Positions 1 through 11,117 of a stretch of DNA of 64,000 nt are shown here, one piece after another. The number at the start of each line of letters is the position of its first letter. Position 1 is the first letter of the stretch. The stretch is from Excoecaria cochinchinensis (Eukaryota; Streptophyta; Magnoliopsida; Malpighiales; Euphorbiaceae), in contig CANTUQ010000055.1 of NCBI GenBank assembly GCA_947683425.1, forward strand, positions 22,934,001 to 22,998,000. Direction: 5' to 3'. The notes under the pieces are model-generated. The model searched no databases. It worked only from the letters and a program-made list of their open reading frames with translations, and was not told the DNA's origin. The position numbers were made by a program, and so were the translations under genes.

Positions 1-40
1 AAGTACATGACTAGGATAGAAGTGCACGACTCGGACAGAG
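1..40. repeat. Left flank: short CG-rich direct repeats of a host LTR
   Basis: The flank carries copies of a motif like GCACGACTCGGACAGAG, which resumes directly after the solo LTR at 2926-2985. The two pieces were continuous before that insertion, and CAGAG (36-40, 2926-2930) is the duplicated target. The repeats resemble the CG-centred clusters of other LTRs here, so this is probably the U3 of the minus-strand Tat-type LTR whose 5' terminus is at 4142. Inference, moderate confidence. Confidence 0.5.
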
Positions 41-406
41 TGTAACACCCCCATACCCCCGGTAAGGAATATCGGGGCGCCACGCGACACTACGTGTACA
101 TACGTATGCTAGCGGGAAGCGATACCATAAACACATCCATTTAAAATTTATTAAATACTACACTAGGGCCCACTTGCATTTCATGTTAACTACATATACA
201 TTTACATGTTCATATTACATATGTTTCCATTTAGCTTTACATATACATTTACATGTACCCTTACTTGTGGTTTCTCTACTTATATTACATAATGATGTTA
301 CTCAAAATATAAAACTCTATCTCTAACTTGTAAAATAAATTGTAACAAAACTCCTAGTGGCCTTGACCCGCAGATGTCCGCTCAATGCTCCGAACCTGTA
401 AACCTA

Positions 407-444
407 CACGGAAGCAAACATCCGTGCTAAGCGATAACGCTTAG
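407..444 (-). promoter_or_regulatory. Two-hairpin LTR module in LTR A
   Basis: Two adjacent inverted repeats: CACGGA...TCCGTG (407-426) and CTAAGCG-ATAA-CGCTTAG (427-444), followed by TGGG. It lies 366 bp from the LTR 3' end at 41. The same pair occurs in every chromoviral LTR in the window that is not truncated, with different bases but kept pairing. Its role is not known to me; a 3'-end-processing or leader RNA structure is plausible. Confidence 0.6.
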
Positions 445-852
445 TGGGATGAAATAATACAAAGGACTTCTTTACGAAGTCACAAGTAATTAACACATTC
501 ATATCTCACAATCAAATATCTCATGCATATAACTCTTATACGTGTACAGGTAGCATGTTCAATTATCAAGTACTATGAACTCACGTGCAATATAACACGT
601 ACTCTTTACTTGTTCATATACATTACAACTTGTACATATCATTTATTCAAATGTACGCTATCATGTGTTCACATTCATGAAATCATTGTACTTGTATACA
701 GAACTATAATGTACTTAAACATTACTTTCATGTACTATAGCTTTTATTCAAAGCAATGCTTTTAATCATCTCAAGTTCACTACACATCTTTTAACAAAAC
801 AGGCCTGACTTCCTTTAGTTGCGGATACGGGATGCTCTATAACAAAAACATT

Positions 853-984
853 TTCGGTGGACCGAAGTCACAAAACATTTTCATCTATCTCTATAAATGA
901 CCGTTCTCAGAGGTCGACCCGCTCGCCCAAACGGGGCGGAAACATAGGCAGCTGCACTCGGTAATCCCTTATAAGCATGCTTAT
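853..984 (-). repeat. Hairpin array and AT/GCATGC palindrome in LTR A
   Basis: TTCGGT-GG-ACCGAA (853-866) is a perfect hairpin and GACC...GGTC (899-915) a second. The perfect palindrome ATAAGCATGCTTAT (971-984) follows, then TATCCACT. This matches in position the arrays at 6777-7134, 9732-9939, 20896-21109, 23245-23476, 37470-37617 and 48910-49128. The stems differ from those of other LTRs. Confidence 0.55.
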
Positions 985-1483
985 CTATCCACTGCTATGG
1001 CCAGTCAGGCTAACCATAAAGACTCTATACCCTATATCATATACATTACATGTACTTTACTATTCATTTAAGAACACTATACACTATATACATATCAATG
1101 GAGCAAACCATGTATACACATATACCCTCTGCATATACTCGCATGTAGTCATTTAATATCAATGCATCTTTGTACTCTACTTTACTAACTAATCAAATAA
1201 CACAATGCATTTTACATGTCATAGACTTCACACATATGATTCAATCATCACATGCATATCATGTTCAATAATTAAAAAGCATATATACATTAACTTCATT
1301 ATTAAACTCTTATGCCATAGCTTTAATCATTATGTTTTCAATTGACAACCACTCACATACTCATTCCATAAGGTTAGAAATGAGTTGGACATGCTATAGG
1401 AGCTTACCCTGAAGTTCGGGTGCGATACGGGTTCAATTCGGGAAGGAAAACACATAAAATGGTCAAAATAGATAGGTGGAGGG

Positions 1484-1547
1484 TCGTCACTACTCGTGAT
1501 AGATGTCACTACTCGTGACAGTGGCCTACTGTCACGACTCGTGACAG
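1484..1547 (-). repeat. CG-centred palindrome cluster in LTR A
   Basis: Three units in about 65 bp, of which CTGTCACGACTCGTGACAG (1529-1547) is a perfect 19-bp inverted repeat around a central C. Two related units (around 1484-1500 and 1504-1520) have TAC in place of the central GAC. Comparable clusters with other sequences lie in the same LTR zone elsewhere. Confidence 0.7.
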
Positions 1548-2925
1548 AGCCACGAAAATCCAACAGAAACCCAACAACATCAATTTTGTTCAGGCTAAAC
1601 AGACATCAAAACGACATTTTTAGGCAAAACTTTCTTCTTAACAAATCTTTCCTAGGATGTTAAATTTCAAATGGGACAATTTCAAGTCAATTGGACATCT
1701 ATAACATCATATATGATCTAAATAATCTGAACTGGTCAAATGAACCGGCCAAAGTAGAGACACTTCTGTTTTGGCCATTTTTGAAGGTCTTAGAGCACAA
1801 ATTGGCTCAAGCTTATTTCTGTAACAATTATAGATATAGAAGTCATGGTTCCATTGGATGAATAATCACTCAATATAGAGGTCAATAACTATACCTATGA
1901 CAAAAACTTCACACGGAGGTCATATGACAATTAAACAGAATTTACCATATCAAATTTTATCATCAACAAATACACTCAATCAATCAATTCACATACTTCT
2001 AAGCATATATACACATATCACAAGTACCACAAGCAATCAAAATGATATTTTCACATGATCCCAACCTCTAGGATGTTGATCACGGCCCTCTACTCAGTCC
2101 CAAGCTTCTCCTTTCCCTTGTCCAGTCTTTATCCACAGCTTTCATGCACCACCAACCAAGAGAACACTTAATCCTATATTCTTGAATTTAAATCAAAAAT
2201 AGAAATATATTCAAAGAAAAAGGAGGGTCAGATCGGAGATTTAGATCCAACTACTCTTACCTTCTTCTCAAGAACTAAGCTCAACCTTTGACTTATACAC
2301 TTCAAACCAACTCAATGAGCTCACTCAAAATAGACCAAAGGGAAAGGAAATAACAAAAGCAAGAGCAAGAGAGGGAGAACGGCTGACCAAAGGAAAAGAA
2401 AGAAAAAAAATAAAGAACAAAGGGCTAAAACTCACGTAAAAGAAGAAGAAAGAAGCAAATGGTCAATCCTCATCCTCCATTTACTATTCAAATAAATGCC
2501 CACTTACTTTAATTAATTACAACTTTACCTTTAGTCAACCATGTTTATCCCCTTTAGTCCACTTAGTTCATCTTGTTCCTTTTTAACCAAACTAACTATT
2601 TTCCATCAATTCATATTAAATTCATCTCTTGCCACTTGTCTCTTTCCTACGACAGCCAAGTGTCACTCTCATATGCCGCCACTTGTCACTCTTATATAAA
2701 CCACACTTAAGTCTCTTGCCAAGTGTTACCTTCTCAAGTTGCCATGTGTCAACACCCTATGATGCCACGAGTCAAAAATTCCAATTTAATTAACCTATCA
2801 GTAGTAGGATTCTGTCGCGGCCCGCGACGCTTGTCGTGCTCGCTACAGGACTCTCACACTCAACATCTAATCTCTTTTCTGAACAAAATTCCATAATTCT
2901 TCTAGGGCTACTTTGGGGTGTAACA

Positions 2926-4142
2926 CAGAGAGCACGACTCGGACAGAGAGCATGACTCGGACAGAAGTGCACGACTCGGACACTAGAAGAACAAGCAAAT
3001 GAATAAAAATGGACTAATAACCATAATGTACATATCAAACATATTAACACTACAACAACAATATACCGGTTAATCATAATAGACAGTAAGAATATCACAT
3101 AACAACAAGAAATGATAAATAAACTTAAGTTTACGTCAAATATAACAAACAACAAGAAATAAATATACAAACAACAAGGAATATACAGTATCCTGATCGA
3201 TAAAATCAAATGAGAAGTATATATAGTATATACAATGGAAGAAACTAACTAGCAAAGCAGAATGAGAGAAAGAAAGAAAAAGGAAAAGAAAGAACTAGTT
3301 TGTCCCGATATTTACCCTCAATATGACTTTTGATTGCAAATGAAGAAGTGCTGGTTTCCTCGTCGATTTGCTTGAAAAGAAGATTGAAACAAGAATAGGA
3401 AAAGCTTTGGATGAAAGTTTCACTAAAAGCCCTTGCTGTTGAAAAAAAACTAGATGAAGAACGATTTAAACCCAAACCTCAAGAATTAATTTCCTGAATT
3501 CAAGAACAATCTCAATAAATTTTGGGAAAGAAAATCGTTTTTGCTCTCAAAACTTTCTTCTCTCTCTGTATTTCTAGGTTTTTCGCCATTCTAAAAAACC
3601 TCCTCCTCCTATCTGTTCTAATTTTTCCTTTCTATTCAATCCAGAATTAGGTTTTCCCAGGTATCCTTTTCTAAAACCCTTAATTACCCCTTCAAAATCA
3701 GATTCCTATTCCTTAAAAAAACGGACATGCAGCATTAATTTCCAAATAAAATCCTGAGAAAATTGGGAAAATGGTACGCTGGCCTAAAGAGACGATGCCG
3801 CGACATGCGGTGCGGCCTCACTATTGTTAGGCCACATCTCACACTCGTGAGATGGGCCCCACAGGTGTGAGGCCGCATCTCACAATCGTGAGATGGGCCT
3901 CACAAGTGTGAGCTGCACGAGGCTGCCCGCACGTGGCACTTCATGCGCCCCGCGCTAGCGCAAAGCCGCAGGCCACCGAAAGCAATAAAAAACATATATA
4001 TATATATATATATATATTTATTTAAAACAAGGGTATTTTTCAAGGAAATTATCACTTCTATTTGCCTTTTTGCAAGTGAATAGGTATCATTTTCATCACT
4101 GGGTAACTTCGGTCTGGGCTACCCCAAGACCCGGTGTCTATA
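2926..4142 (-). mobile_element. Partial Tat/Ogre-type LTR (5' end at 4142), interrupted by LTR A
   Basis: Read on the minus strand, it begins at 4142 with a TATAGACACCGGGTC terminus (first G of TGTAGACAC replaced). It continues with sequence resembling the LTR start at 48072, including GGGTC, CCCAGA and AGTTACCC in the same order. It contains a CG palindrome cluster (3791-3960) and an AT dinucleotide run (about 3991-4014). It continues through 1-40 and leaves the window. Short reading frames at 2790-3209 and 3245-3475 have no recognisable domain. Assignment to the same subfamily as 48072 is by eye. Confidence 0.6.
3791..3960 (-). repeat. CG-centred palindrome cluster in Tat-type LTR
   Basis: Repeated units such as CATCTCACACTCGTGAGATG and CATCTCACAATCGTGAGATG (TCTCAC paired with GTGAGA around a CG-containing centre) alternate with GGCCTCAC/GTGAGGC units. 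The design is the same as in chromoviral LTRs, with a different stem sequence. Confidence 0.65.
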
Positions 4143-4695
4143 GATGAGGACATTGGTCCTCGCATGCATACTTAAAATAAAAAGTGTTAAAGGTGATGGT
4201 TTATTTTGGGTATAAAAAACTAGGATATTGGTTCCATTTATTAGAAAAATATCAAATTAATTAATATAAATATTTTTGTGATTTTCTTTTTAAAACGTGC
4301 ATAGAATAAATAATTTTATTAAAAATCACATGATAAAGTTAATGAACAAGGCAAATAAAGAAAATAATACAAATAATCTAAATAAATGGTCAAACCAAAT
4401 GAGCCTCCTGGATTTTCCCATTTGCTCACGAGAATGCCCAAAAAGGGAAAATGGATATTGGAGTAAAAAACAAATACAAAAAGAAAATGAATGTTAGTTA
4501 TTAAATCAAGAAAGTTAATCAATGAAACAAATAAAATGATAAATAATAAACTAAAATAAAATAAGATGACATGAAAGTTGACAAATGAATTAAAATGTTA
4601 ATAAATTAAAATAAATGAAAAAAATGCATTATGAATGACAAAGGAATTAAAGGATATGATTGAAATAAAAAAATAACATGTTAATGAGTTAATAC

Positions 4696-4762
<67 letters not shown>

Positions 4763-4778
4763 CAACAATAATAATAAT
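4143..4778 (-). mobile_element. Tat/Ogre-type LTR fragment with AAT microsatellite
   Basis: The segment starting GATGAGGACATTGGTCCTCG matches the LTR interior of the element at 53659 (around 54233) and, reverse-complemented, 16110-16200, so it is a minus-strand LTR remnant. It ends in an (AAT)n tract (about 4698-4777), as the G2 LTRs do. The chromoviral LTR at 4779 starts inside this tract. Reading frames here are translations of low-complexity sequence. Confidence 0.55.
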
Positions 4779-5899
4779 TGTAACAACCCGAAAAGTACCC
4801 TAGAAAGATTTGTGCATATTAAAGATGAGTAGTGATCGAAGTTGTGCAAGTTGAAGTGTTTGGTATGCCATTTGGACAATTTAAAAATTTATGTAAAAGT
4901 TTCGGCAAGAGTGGCAAATGGTAAATTGTGAAATATGGAATTAGGACTTGATTGAAAGAATAAAATTAATAGAGTGGGCCAATGTGAAGGATTAGTGAGT
5001 TCAAGTATAAATGTATGAGGTTATAAAAGGTGAAGGATTGAAAGAGAAATTTGGCATAAATACCTAAATTGGACCATTGGGAATGTGACAAGTGGCTAGG
5101 GGATAAGAGGAGTATAAAAGAGGAGAGAGAAGGCAGAAAATTTACCCTCTCCCTTTCCCGTTCTCTCGTCCTTTCCCGTTCTCTCGTTCTTTCTTCTTCT
5201 TCCTCTTCTTCATTCTCCTTCTTGTTTCAATGCCTTGTGTTTCCCCTAAGATCTAAACTCAAGATTGATAATGAAGTTAATTAGCTCAAGTGATTTAAGT
5301 GAAGAGGTTGCTAAGAGAGGTAAGATTTAGTTTTGATTCCTTCTATCTATTCTGATTTGGATAAAACCCTAGATTTATGGTTTATGTGTGTGTTTGTGTT
5401 ATTGCTGAGGATTTTAGATGAGAAAGACTTTGGATGGGTTTTGAAAAAAGAAAGATCAATCAAGGAAGCTATTAGGAGCAAAGGAGTTAAGGTTAGGGAT
5501 TTTGTTATTTTTTATGAATATTTTAATTTGGGAGTTTGATTCGATTTTCTGGGAAATTCATGGAGTTAGAGTTGTCTAGATATGTTCAAATGATATGGGT
5601 CTTGAGTAATTTGAGTTAACATGCTTTGAATGTGAATTATTGAACAAAAGTATGCTTTAATTGAGAATTTAAAGTTGTTTTTGCTGATTGTCAATTTAGA
5701 GATTTTGATTATGTTAATTGCATGATGTAATTGTATTAATTGGTGTGAAGGTTGGTTTTTATGTTATTTATGATGAATTGGATGTTTTATATGAGTTGTG
5801 ATGAGTTTTGGTTTGATTGGAAGGTTTGGGTAAGTTTTTAAAAGAAAAGGATTTTTGCATTTCGCTGGAGATCTGGAAACGTGACTCTGTCATGATGGG

Positions 5900-6330
5900 T
5901 AATTCCAACACTTCCCGAGTAGCTGAGCTATCAGCGGAGGAATGCATGAGTCGTGTCAAGCTTCACGACTCGGCATGAGGATCCCGCTCGGCAAGAGAGT
6001 CTGCTCGGCATGAGAATCCGTTCGGACTGAGTGCACGACTCGGCATGGAGAGCATGACTCGTGCTGGGAAGCATGACTTGTGCTGAGAGTCCGCTCGACA
6101 TGAGAGTCCGACAACACGACTCATATTGAGAGCCCATTCGGCATGAGAGCCCGTTCGGCGTGGGGAGCACGACTCGTGCTCGGAAGCACGACTCGTGTTG
6201 GGTAGCACGAGCTGTGATAACTTTCGCCCCTATTCCTGCCTTCCTCTTTTCTTTTATTATGCTTTGATGGGTTTGCCTTCACGAGTCATGACAGTGAGCA
6301 CAACTTGTGATCACCTCCTGGGCCTCGTCT
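5900..6330 (+). repeat. CG-centred palindrome cluster in LTR T2
   Basis: More than ten degenerate units of the types GCACGACTCGGCATGAG and GAGCACGACTCGTGCTC. The latter (6165-6181) is a perfect 17-bp palindrome around a central C. It is among the longer clusters of this kind in the window. Confidence 0.7.
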
Positions 6331-6776
6331 GTTGCGAGCGCGATGGATCTCTTTGCCTAAAAATGTTTTGAAATGTCTCTTCTTTACATGGTTTTGTTTA
6401 TCACTTGTATTATGCATCGATGATTTCAAATGTAAATTATTCAAATGTCTCTATGCATGATAATAATTGAATTATGAGATTTTGCCTACTTCTATTATTT
6501 AGTGATTGTATGTGCGTAAGGTAATGCAAATTATTTGTTAGTACTAAACGAGTGCATGATGCCTAATAATATGGTTATGTACAGTATGTTCATATGAATA
6601 TTTTATCCATGAAATAATATATGATTAGTTTTGAATATGATTAATGAAATGTGTATATGTATATGAGAACGTGATGAATTCAATAATGCTTTGGGAAAAT
6701 TTAGCCTGCGTTAGTCGAGTCGTGGATAGATAGGCATGCCTATAGAGTTCTGATGCTGCAGCCCTTTGTTCTGTTT

Positions 6777-7134
6777 GGACCTTGATCATGTCCCCGTTTA
6801 GATCCTCGCGATCCTCAATGTGTATGGATCTTGTTTAAGATCCCCAATGTGAAAATGTTTTTAGGAGAAAATAAGAAATTGCTTTTCGATTGTACCCTCG
6901 GGTACCCCCGATGTGTTCTGTTACTTGCTTATCCACCCTTTGACTTAGCAGGAAATTAAAAGAATAACAGAATGTGAACGAATTGATAAGTTTTGTAATG
7001 ATGTGCAAAGAGATTATGTGAATAAGTATCTGATGTATTTGTGATAAATGCCATTTGACTTGTGCTCTACGCACTCCTCTATTCTGGATCCTTTATGGAC
7101 ATTTGTATGGAAAGGTATGGTATCTTCGGGTACC
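6777..7134 (+). repeat. Hairpin array in LTR T2
   Basis: Successive short inverted repeats with unrelated stems: GGAC...GTCC (6777-6793), GATC...GATC (6801-6813), GGATCTT-GTTT-AAGATCC (6826-6843, perfect), GTACCC-TC-GGGTAC (6892-6905, perfect) and GGTA...TACC (7119-7134). Several are followed by a CAATGTG or CGATGTG spacer. Confidence 0.6.
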
Positions 7135-7340
7135 TATGTGTTTTATAAAATAATGCGATATCTGTTCAATGAAAAGAGATATAACCAGTAATGTTTGTTC
7201 TAATAGGCATGCATGCATAGATCCTGATTGCATAAGAGTTAGTATGCGGATAATGCATGTTATTAATATATTCAAAAGCTATGAGGATTATTGTCTGTAT
7301 GAAGTCTTTGTAAAGAATTATTGAAAGATTTGATAAGCAT

Positions 7341-7424
7341 GTTCGCTGATCGCCGCGAGTGTGACAGAGCACTCGACTGCCAAACGACAGTCGGGCAGCT
7401 CCCGGTCGGACTCGCTACAGTACC
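7341..7424. other. Rearrangement junction with CG-rich filler
   Basis: To the left is plus-strand LTR T2, to the right a minus-strand chromoviral protease. The roughly 85 bp between match neither. They include GACTGCCAAACGACAGTC, a near-hairpin (GACTG...CAGTC), and resemble an LTR CG cluster. This looks like end-joining with inserted filler that removed the LTR 3' end and most of pol. The exact edges are uncertain by about 15 bp. Confidence 0.45.
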
Positions 7425-7640
7425 CTCTTTGAAAGGCAACTCAATCAAATCCACTGGAAACACAACTCCCTCAACCAACAAAGGAGAATTCCTATAGACT
7501 CTACTCACATTGACACTATGCTCTAATGGACTGGTCACACATATCTCATAATCTAGCTGACCTACCACGTGCAACTTATCAATAATCTTATCCGTGCACA
7601 AGTATGAGTGTGTGGAACCAGGGTCAATTAGAGCATACAA
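7425..7640 (-). pseudogene. pol: Chromoviral aspartic protease fragment
   Basis: The minus-strand translation carries the retropepsin motif IDPGSTHSYL, then DYEICVTSPLEHSVNV and VVFPVDLIELPFKE. This is the usual chromovirus protease start with its D-P-G-S catalytic loop. The frame loses homology at about 7425, exactly where the flap-to-RT region should continue, so RT, RNase H and integrase are absent. The same protease motif (GPLGHSVNV) survives in the element at 38900. The remnant is non-functional. Confidence 0.8.
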
Positions 7641-8986
7641 TTCAGTGTCATGGAGTAGTAATTACCAGTAATAACATCGGGCGCATCCTGCTCCTCTCTG
7701 GCCCTCACAGCATAGGCTCTAGCTGCGACTGGCAACTGACACTCAACAGACTCTGATGTAGCTCCCTCTCTAGGTCGATCGCCTCGACCTCTACCTCAGC
7801 CTCTACTGCATGTCGCCTGCGTGGCATTAGAACCAACCCTGCTGGCCTCTCTCTGGACACCCAAATCCTCATTCGACCTAGGACAACTAGCCAGAAGATG
7901 CTCAGTGCTCCCACATCTGAAGCACCCACCAGTGAGCCACCTACACTCACCCCGATGAGCCTTACTGCAATGCGAACATATGGGGATAGGCTCAGATCTA
8001 CGACCTCTACCAGAACCAGATACCACTGCAGAACCCTATCTTCTACCTCTAGTGGCCGGACCAGATGATGACTCATCCTGCGGGTTCCTAGATCTCTTAC
8101 CCGAGGATGATGAAGATGAACCACCACGAGAAGGATTCCTCCTCTGAGCCCTCTCTCTTAACACAGACTCTGATCTCTCGGCTCTAATATCAGCTTCCAC
8201 AATCTGATAATAATTCACCCCTGGGGTGTTCATCAAGAAAATCAACATAGCTCTCAAGGACTCATTCAATCCTGCCTCAAAATGACGGCATCTGAACTCA
8301 TCAGTCATAATCCCCTATGGAGCATACCTAGATAACCGGTTAAACTCCTTCTCAAACTCTGAGACCGACATAGCCCTCGGCTTCAAACTCAGAAATTGTG
8401 CCCACCTAGAATCCTTATATGTCTGAGTCACATACTTGGTCGTGATCTCCCTTGCAAAGAAATCCCATGTAACTGGAGCGGGCAACTGAGGATGCCTGCA
8501 AACTAACTCCCACCATTCAAAAGCTGACCCTTATAGCAAAGCCACTGCACACTCTACCTGCTGGTCAGGAGGACACCAGATCTCTCTCAATGCACACTTC
8601 ACCTTGTCTAACCATTTCTCAGCCAACTCTGACTCATCCAAACCCGTGCCATAGAAATCTTCAGCACCAGCCCTTCTCAAGCTCTCTATAGGGGCTCTAG
8701 GAGTAGTCACTCTCTCCAAGACCCTAGCCATGTCCTGTGATAACTTGAACATAGCCTCAAAAGGCATGGCTGCGGCCTCTGGCTGGACCCTAGCATGTTG
8801 AGTCGATACAGAGATAGAAGGATCAACAGCTTGGGGATTCACACTTTTAGCTGATCCCTCAAGAGATCCACGAACCGAATCAGAAGACATCCTAAACAAA
8901 TAAAAGAAGACAGTCGCATCAACCAACACAGTCCTGAACATATACACATCTATGCACCTCAACACATCAACAACACCCATAAACAC
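7641..8986 (-). pseudogene. gag: Chromovirus (Tekay-like) gag pseudogene
   Basis: The minus-strand gag begins near 8890 (MSSDSVRGSLEG). It keeps the capsid-type segments AEKWLDKVKCALREIWCPP and SRWAQFLSLKPRAMSVSEF, a basic Ser/Arg-rich stretch, and two cysteine motifs: CSHCSKAHRGEC and the CCHC knuckle CFRCGSTEHLLASC (about 7900-7945). An in-frame TAA near 8528 interrupts it after CAVALL. A further stop and frame changes occur near 8310, 8036 and 7796. Gag packages the RNA genome; this copy is dead. It lies directly inside the 5' LTR at 9014 and its decayed PBS. Confidence 0.85.
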
Positions 8987-8996
8987 CTAAACCTAG

Positions 8997-9008
8997 GGTC
9001 TAATATCA
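8997..9008 (-). other. Decayed initiator tRNA-Met primer-binding site
   Basis: On the minus strand, TGATATTAGACC lies five bases inside the LTR edge at 9014. It is a three-difference version of TGGTATCAGAGC, found intact at 38800. Its position defines 9014-14366 as the 5' LTR of a minus-strand element. Confidence 0.7.
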
Positions 9009-9410
9009 AAAACTGTAACACCCCCTACCCATACATAGGCGTACCCATCCTCCAGGAGTGAGAAGCCGTATAAGCTGGGTATGTCACCAAGCATATAAAG
9101 ATACAAAGCATACATTCATACATAATAACCATACATCATTACGAGAAAATTAAAACCTTCATAAGTATCAGAATGATCAATCATTACAATAGCAAAATTC
9201 GTTACAAAAATGTTCTGATCAAAAGTCAGAATAAGATAATTACATAACCCAAAAGTATATAAATGCGGAAGCTTTAGAAAATAATGGTATAAAGTGAGTT
9301 CCGATACAAAAGAAGCAACATGCTATCAAAAATAAAGCCCTAACACTAATCCCTCTGTGCTGGCTTGACTGGCAATGACTCTCCCAAAAGAACACCATCC
9401 TCCGCACCTG

Positions 9411-9447
9411 CACGGATAAAACACCGTGTTAAGCGATAAATGCTTAG
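9411..9447 (-). promoter_or_regulatory. Two-hairpin LTR module in LTR E
   Basis: CACGG...CCGTG (9411-9428) abuts TTAAGCG-type/TGCTTAG (about 9429-9447), followed by TGGGG. It lies 397 bp from the LTR 3' end at 9014. Confidence 0.55.
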
Positions 9448-9731
9448 TGGGGAACACACAATAAAAGAGTGGACGGCCATTCACAATGGTCGTCTAAGCC
9501 ATACACATACAATATGACAAATGCGGATAATGATATCAGTTGTATAATCATACTTGCATAATAAAGACATGCATTCAGAAGTTCACATCCACATTCATTT
9601 ACACTTTAGTTGATTTCTCATACTTATCATTATACACATCCGAATACCATATTCTTGTAATCATATCAAAGTGGAGCAAAACAAAAAGAGCACCTGCTGA
9701 CTCACAATAGTGGATAACGAGTATACGGACA

Positions 9732-9939
9732 GTACCTTACGGGTACGAATTGAATACTGACAGTACCTTATGGGTACGATTCGAAAACCATTTCATTTTA
9801 TCAATTACAAAACATTTTACTGAGGGGACCTTAAACAAGATCCAAATACTGAGGGGGTTCGCGAGGAACCAAACGGGGACCTGATCGGGGTCCAAACAAA
9901 ACTGTGGCTGCAGCTAAAGACTCTATTAGGCATGCCTAA
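9732..9939 (-). repeat. Hairpin array and TTAGGCATGCCTAA palindrome in LTR E
   Basis: GTACC-TTACG-GGTAC (9732-9746), GTACC-TTATG-GGTAC (9763-9777), GGACC...GATCC (about 9836-9843), GGTTC-GCGAG-GAACC (9856-9870), GGAC...GTCC (9877-9893) and the perfect palindrome TTAGGCATGCCTAA (9926-9939). The first two are tandem 31-bp units. Confidence 0.65.
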
Positions 9940-10250
9940 CTATCCACTTACTTGACTCTAGCAGGTCATACATCATTCAAATCATGCTTTCAAGTATGAC
10001 ACATAATTATATTCACATTCATATAAAGGAATCATACATAAAACATGCATCACCCAAAAGCATTCAATAAGGTACAGCATCCAATATCGCATACTTTAAT
10101 TATTATTTGGCTAAGTTAAATCACCGTTCATATCATTTGTAAATTAAAATACATAAGCAAAGATTAAAGAGTTCGAAGCAGAAGAAAACGAATTGAAAAA
10201 GGTCCAAAAACGTTTGATAAAAACAGAAGGGATAGGGGCTGAGAGGGGGG

Positions 10251-10440
10251 CACGAGTCGCGCTTGAGGAGCACGACTCGTGCTCCTGGGATTTCAAAGGG
10301 ACACGAGTCGTGCTTGAGGAGCACGACTCGTGCTCCTGCTCCCCAGCAAAGGGAGCGCGAGTTGTGCTGCCAGAGCACGACCCGTGCTCGGCTTTCAGCC
10401 AGGAGCACGACTCATTTTCCAGGAGCATGACTCGTGCTCC
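10251..10440 (-). repeat. CG-centred palindrome cluster in LTR E
   Basis: GGAGCACGACTCGTGCTCC occurs twice as a perfect 19-bp palindrome (10267-10285 and about 10318-10336). Degraded copies follow to 10440. Because it is palindromic it gives open frames on both strands (10144-10485, 10193-10501); these are not genes. Confidence 0.75.
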
Positions 10441-11117
10441 TGCACCCACTCTAAGGGAGATCGTCCCTGAAAACACGATCTTCAAAACCCTAACATTGTA
10501 AAATTCATACAGAACCCAAAAAATTTCCAGAAATCATCCCAACTCAAATCCAAATCGTTCTTACCAGAAATTAGCTTCCTCAAGCATGCAAAACCAATAT
10601 AAACAACATAAAAACACTTCCTTCAACAAATACCCATCCAAAATAGAAAATAGCAGAATCAACACTCAAAACATTAAAACCCAGAAAAATAACAGTAAGC
10701 TCAAATCTACTTCAATTCCTTTTTCCAGGTTTCGATCTTCATGCATTAAACCAGAATCAAAGCTCACTCAATGATATTTCAACATGTATTGCCAATACAG
10801 TAGGTTATCAATGGAGAATCAAACACAACAAACACACAGTAGATACAAAATTTTCAAACCTGAAGATTGAAGCTCTAATCATTGAGCTCCACTACACCCA
10901 GCTTTATCCTTGCCCTTAGAGTCCCGAGATGATTCAGTTAACAATCAAACCCACCAAGAACAAATAAAGAACAAAACCTAAGTTAAGTCTAAACCCAGAA
11001 ATCAGGAAGAAGAAGATGAACAAAAGAGAAAACAAGATGAAAAATGCAATAACTTACCAAAAGAATGCAAAGGAGATGATTGATTTCCACTAACAATATC
11101 TTGAATCAAAGCTAGGG

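Larger units (their letters stand above)
41..2925 (-). mobile_element. Solo LTR A (Ty3/gypsy chromovirus, Tekay-like)
   Basis: A 2885-bp LTR bounded by TGTAACACCCCC at 41 and GGGGTGTAACA at 2925, with a perfect 5-bp target duplication CAGAG (36-40 and 2926-2930). No internal domain is attached, so it is a solo LTR left by LTR-LTR recombination. Orientation is minus, judged by the shared module order. On the displayed strand the order is: two-hairpin module (407-444), hairpins (853-915), ATAAGCATGCTTAT palindrome (971-984), CG palindromes (1484-1547), then A/T-rich sequence. No coding region of interest is present. Family assignment rests on similarity to the LTR flanking the initiator-Met PBS at 38800. 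Confidence 0.9.
4779..7350 (+). mobile_element. Truncated chromoviral LTR T2 (5' part)
   Basis: The LTR starts TGTAACAACCCGAAAAGTACCCTAG at 4779, comparable to the LTR start at 30514. Signals occur in sense order: CG palindromes (about 5900-6330), ATAGGCATGCCTAT (about 6730-6743) and a hairpin array (6777-7134). The two-hairpin module and 3' terminus are absent. Around 7340-7424 the sequence changes to filler and then to the protease of an element on the opposite strand. It is therefore a broken LTR, not a solo LTR, and no right-hand target duplication can be identified. Confidence 0.75.

Noticed and set aside
4598..4879. Poly-Leu reading frame; also poly-Tyr frames at 29078-29290 and 54569-54817
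   Set aside because: Direct translations of AAT/ATA microsatellites.
5069..5284. Ser/Leu-rich short frame that could pass for a signal peptide gene
   Set aside because: Pyrimidine-rich LTR stretch with no conserved motif and no second exon evident.
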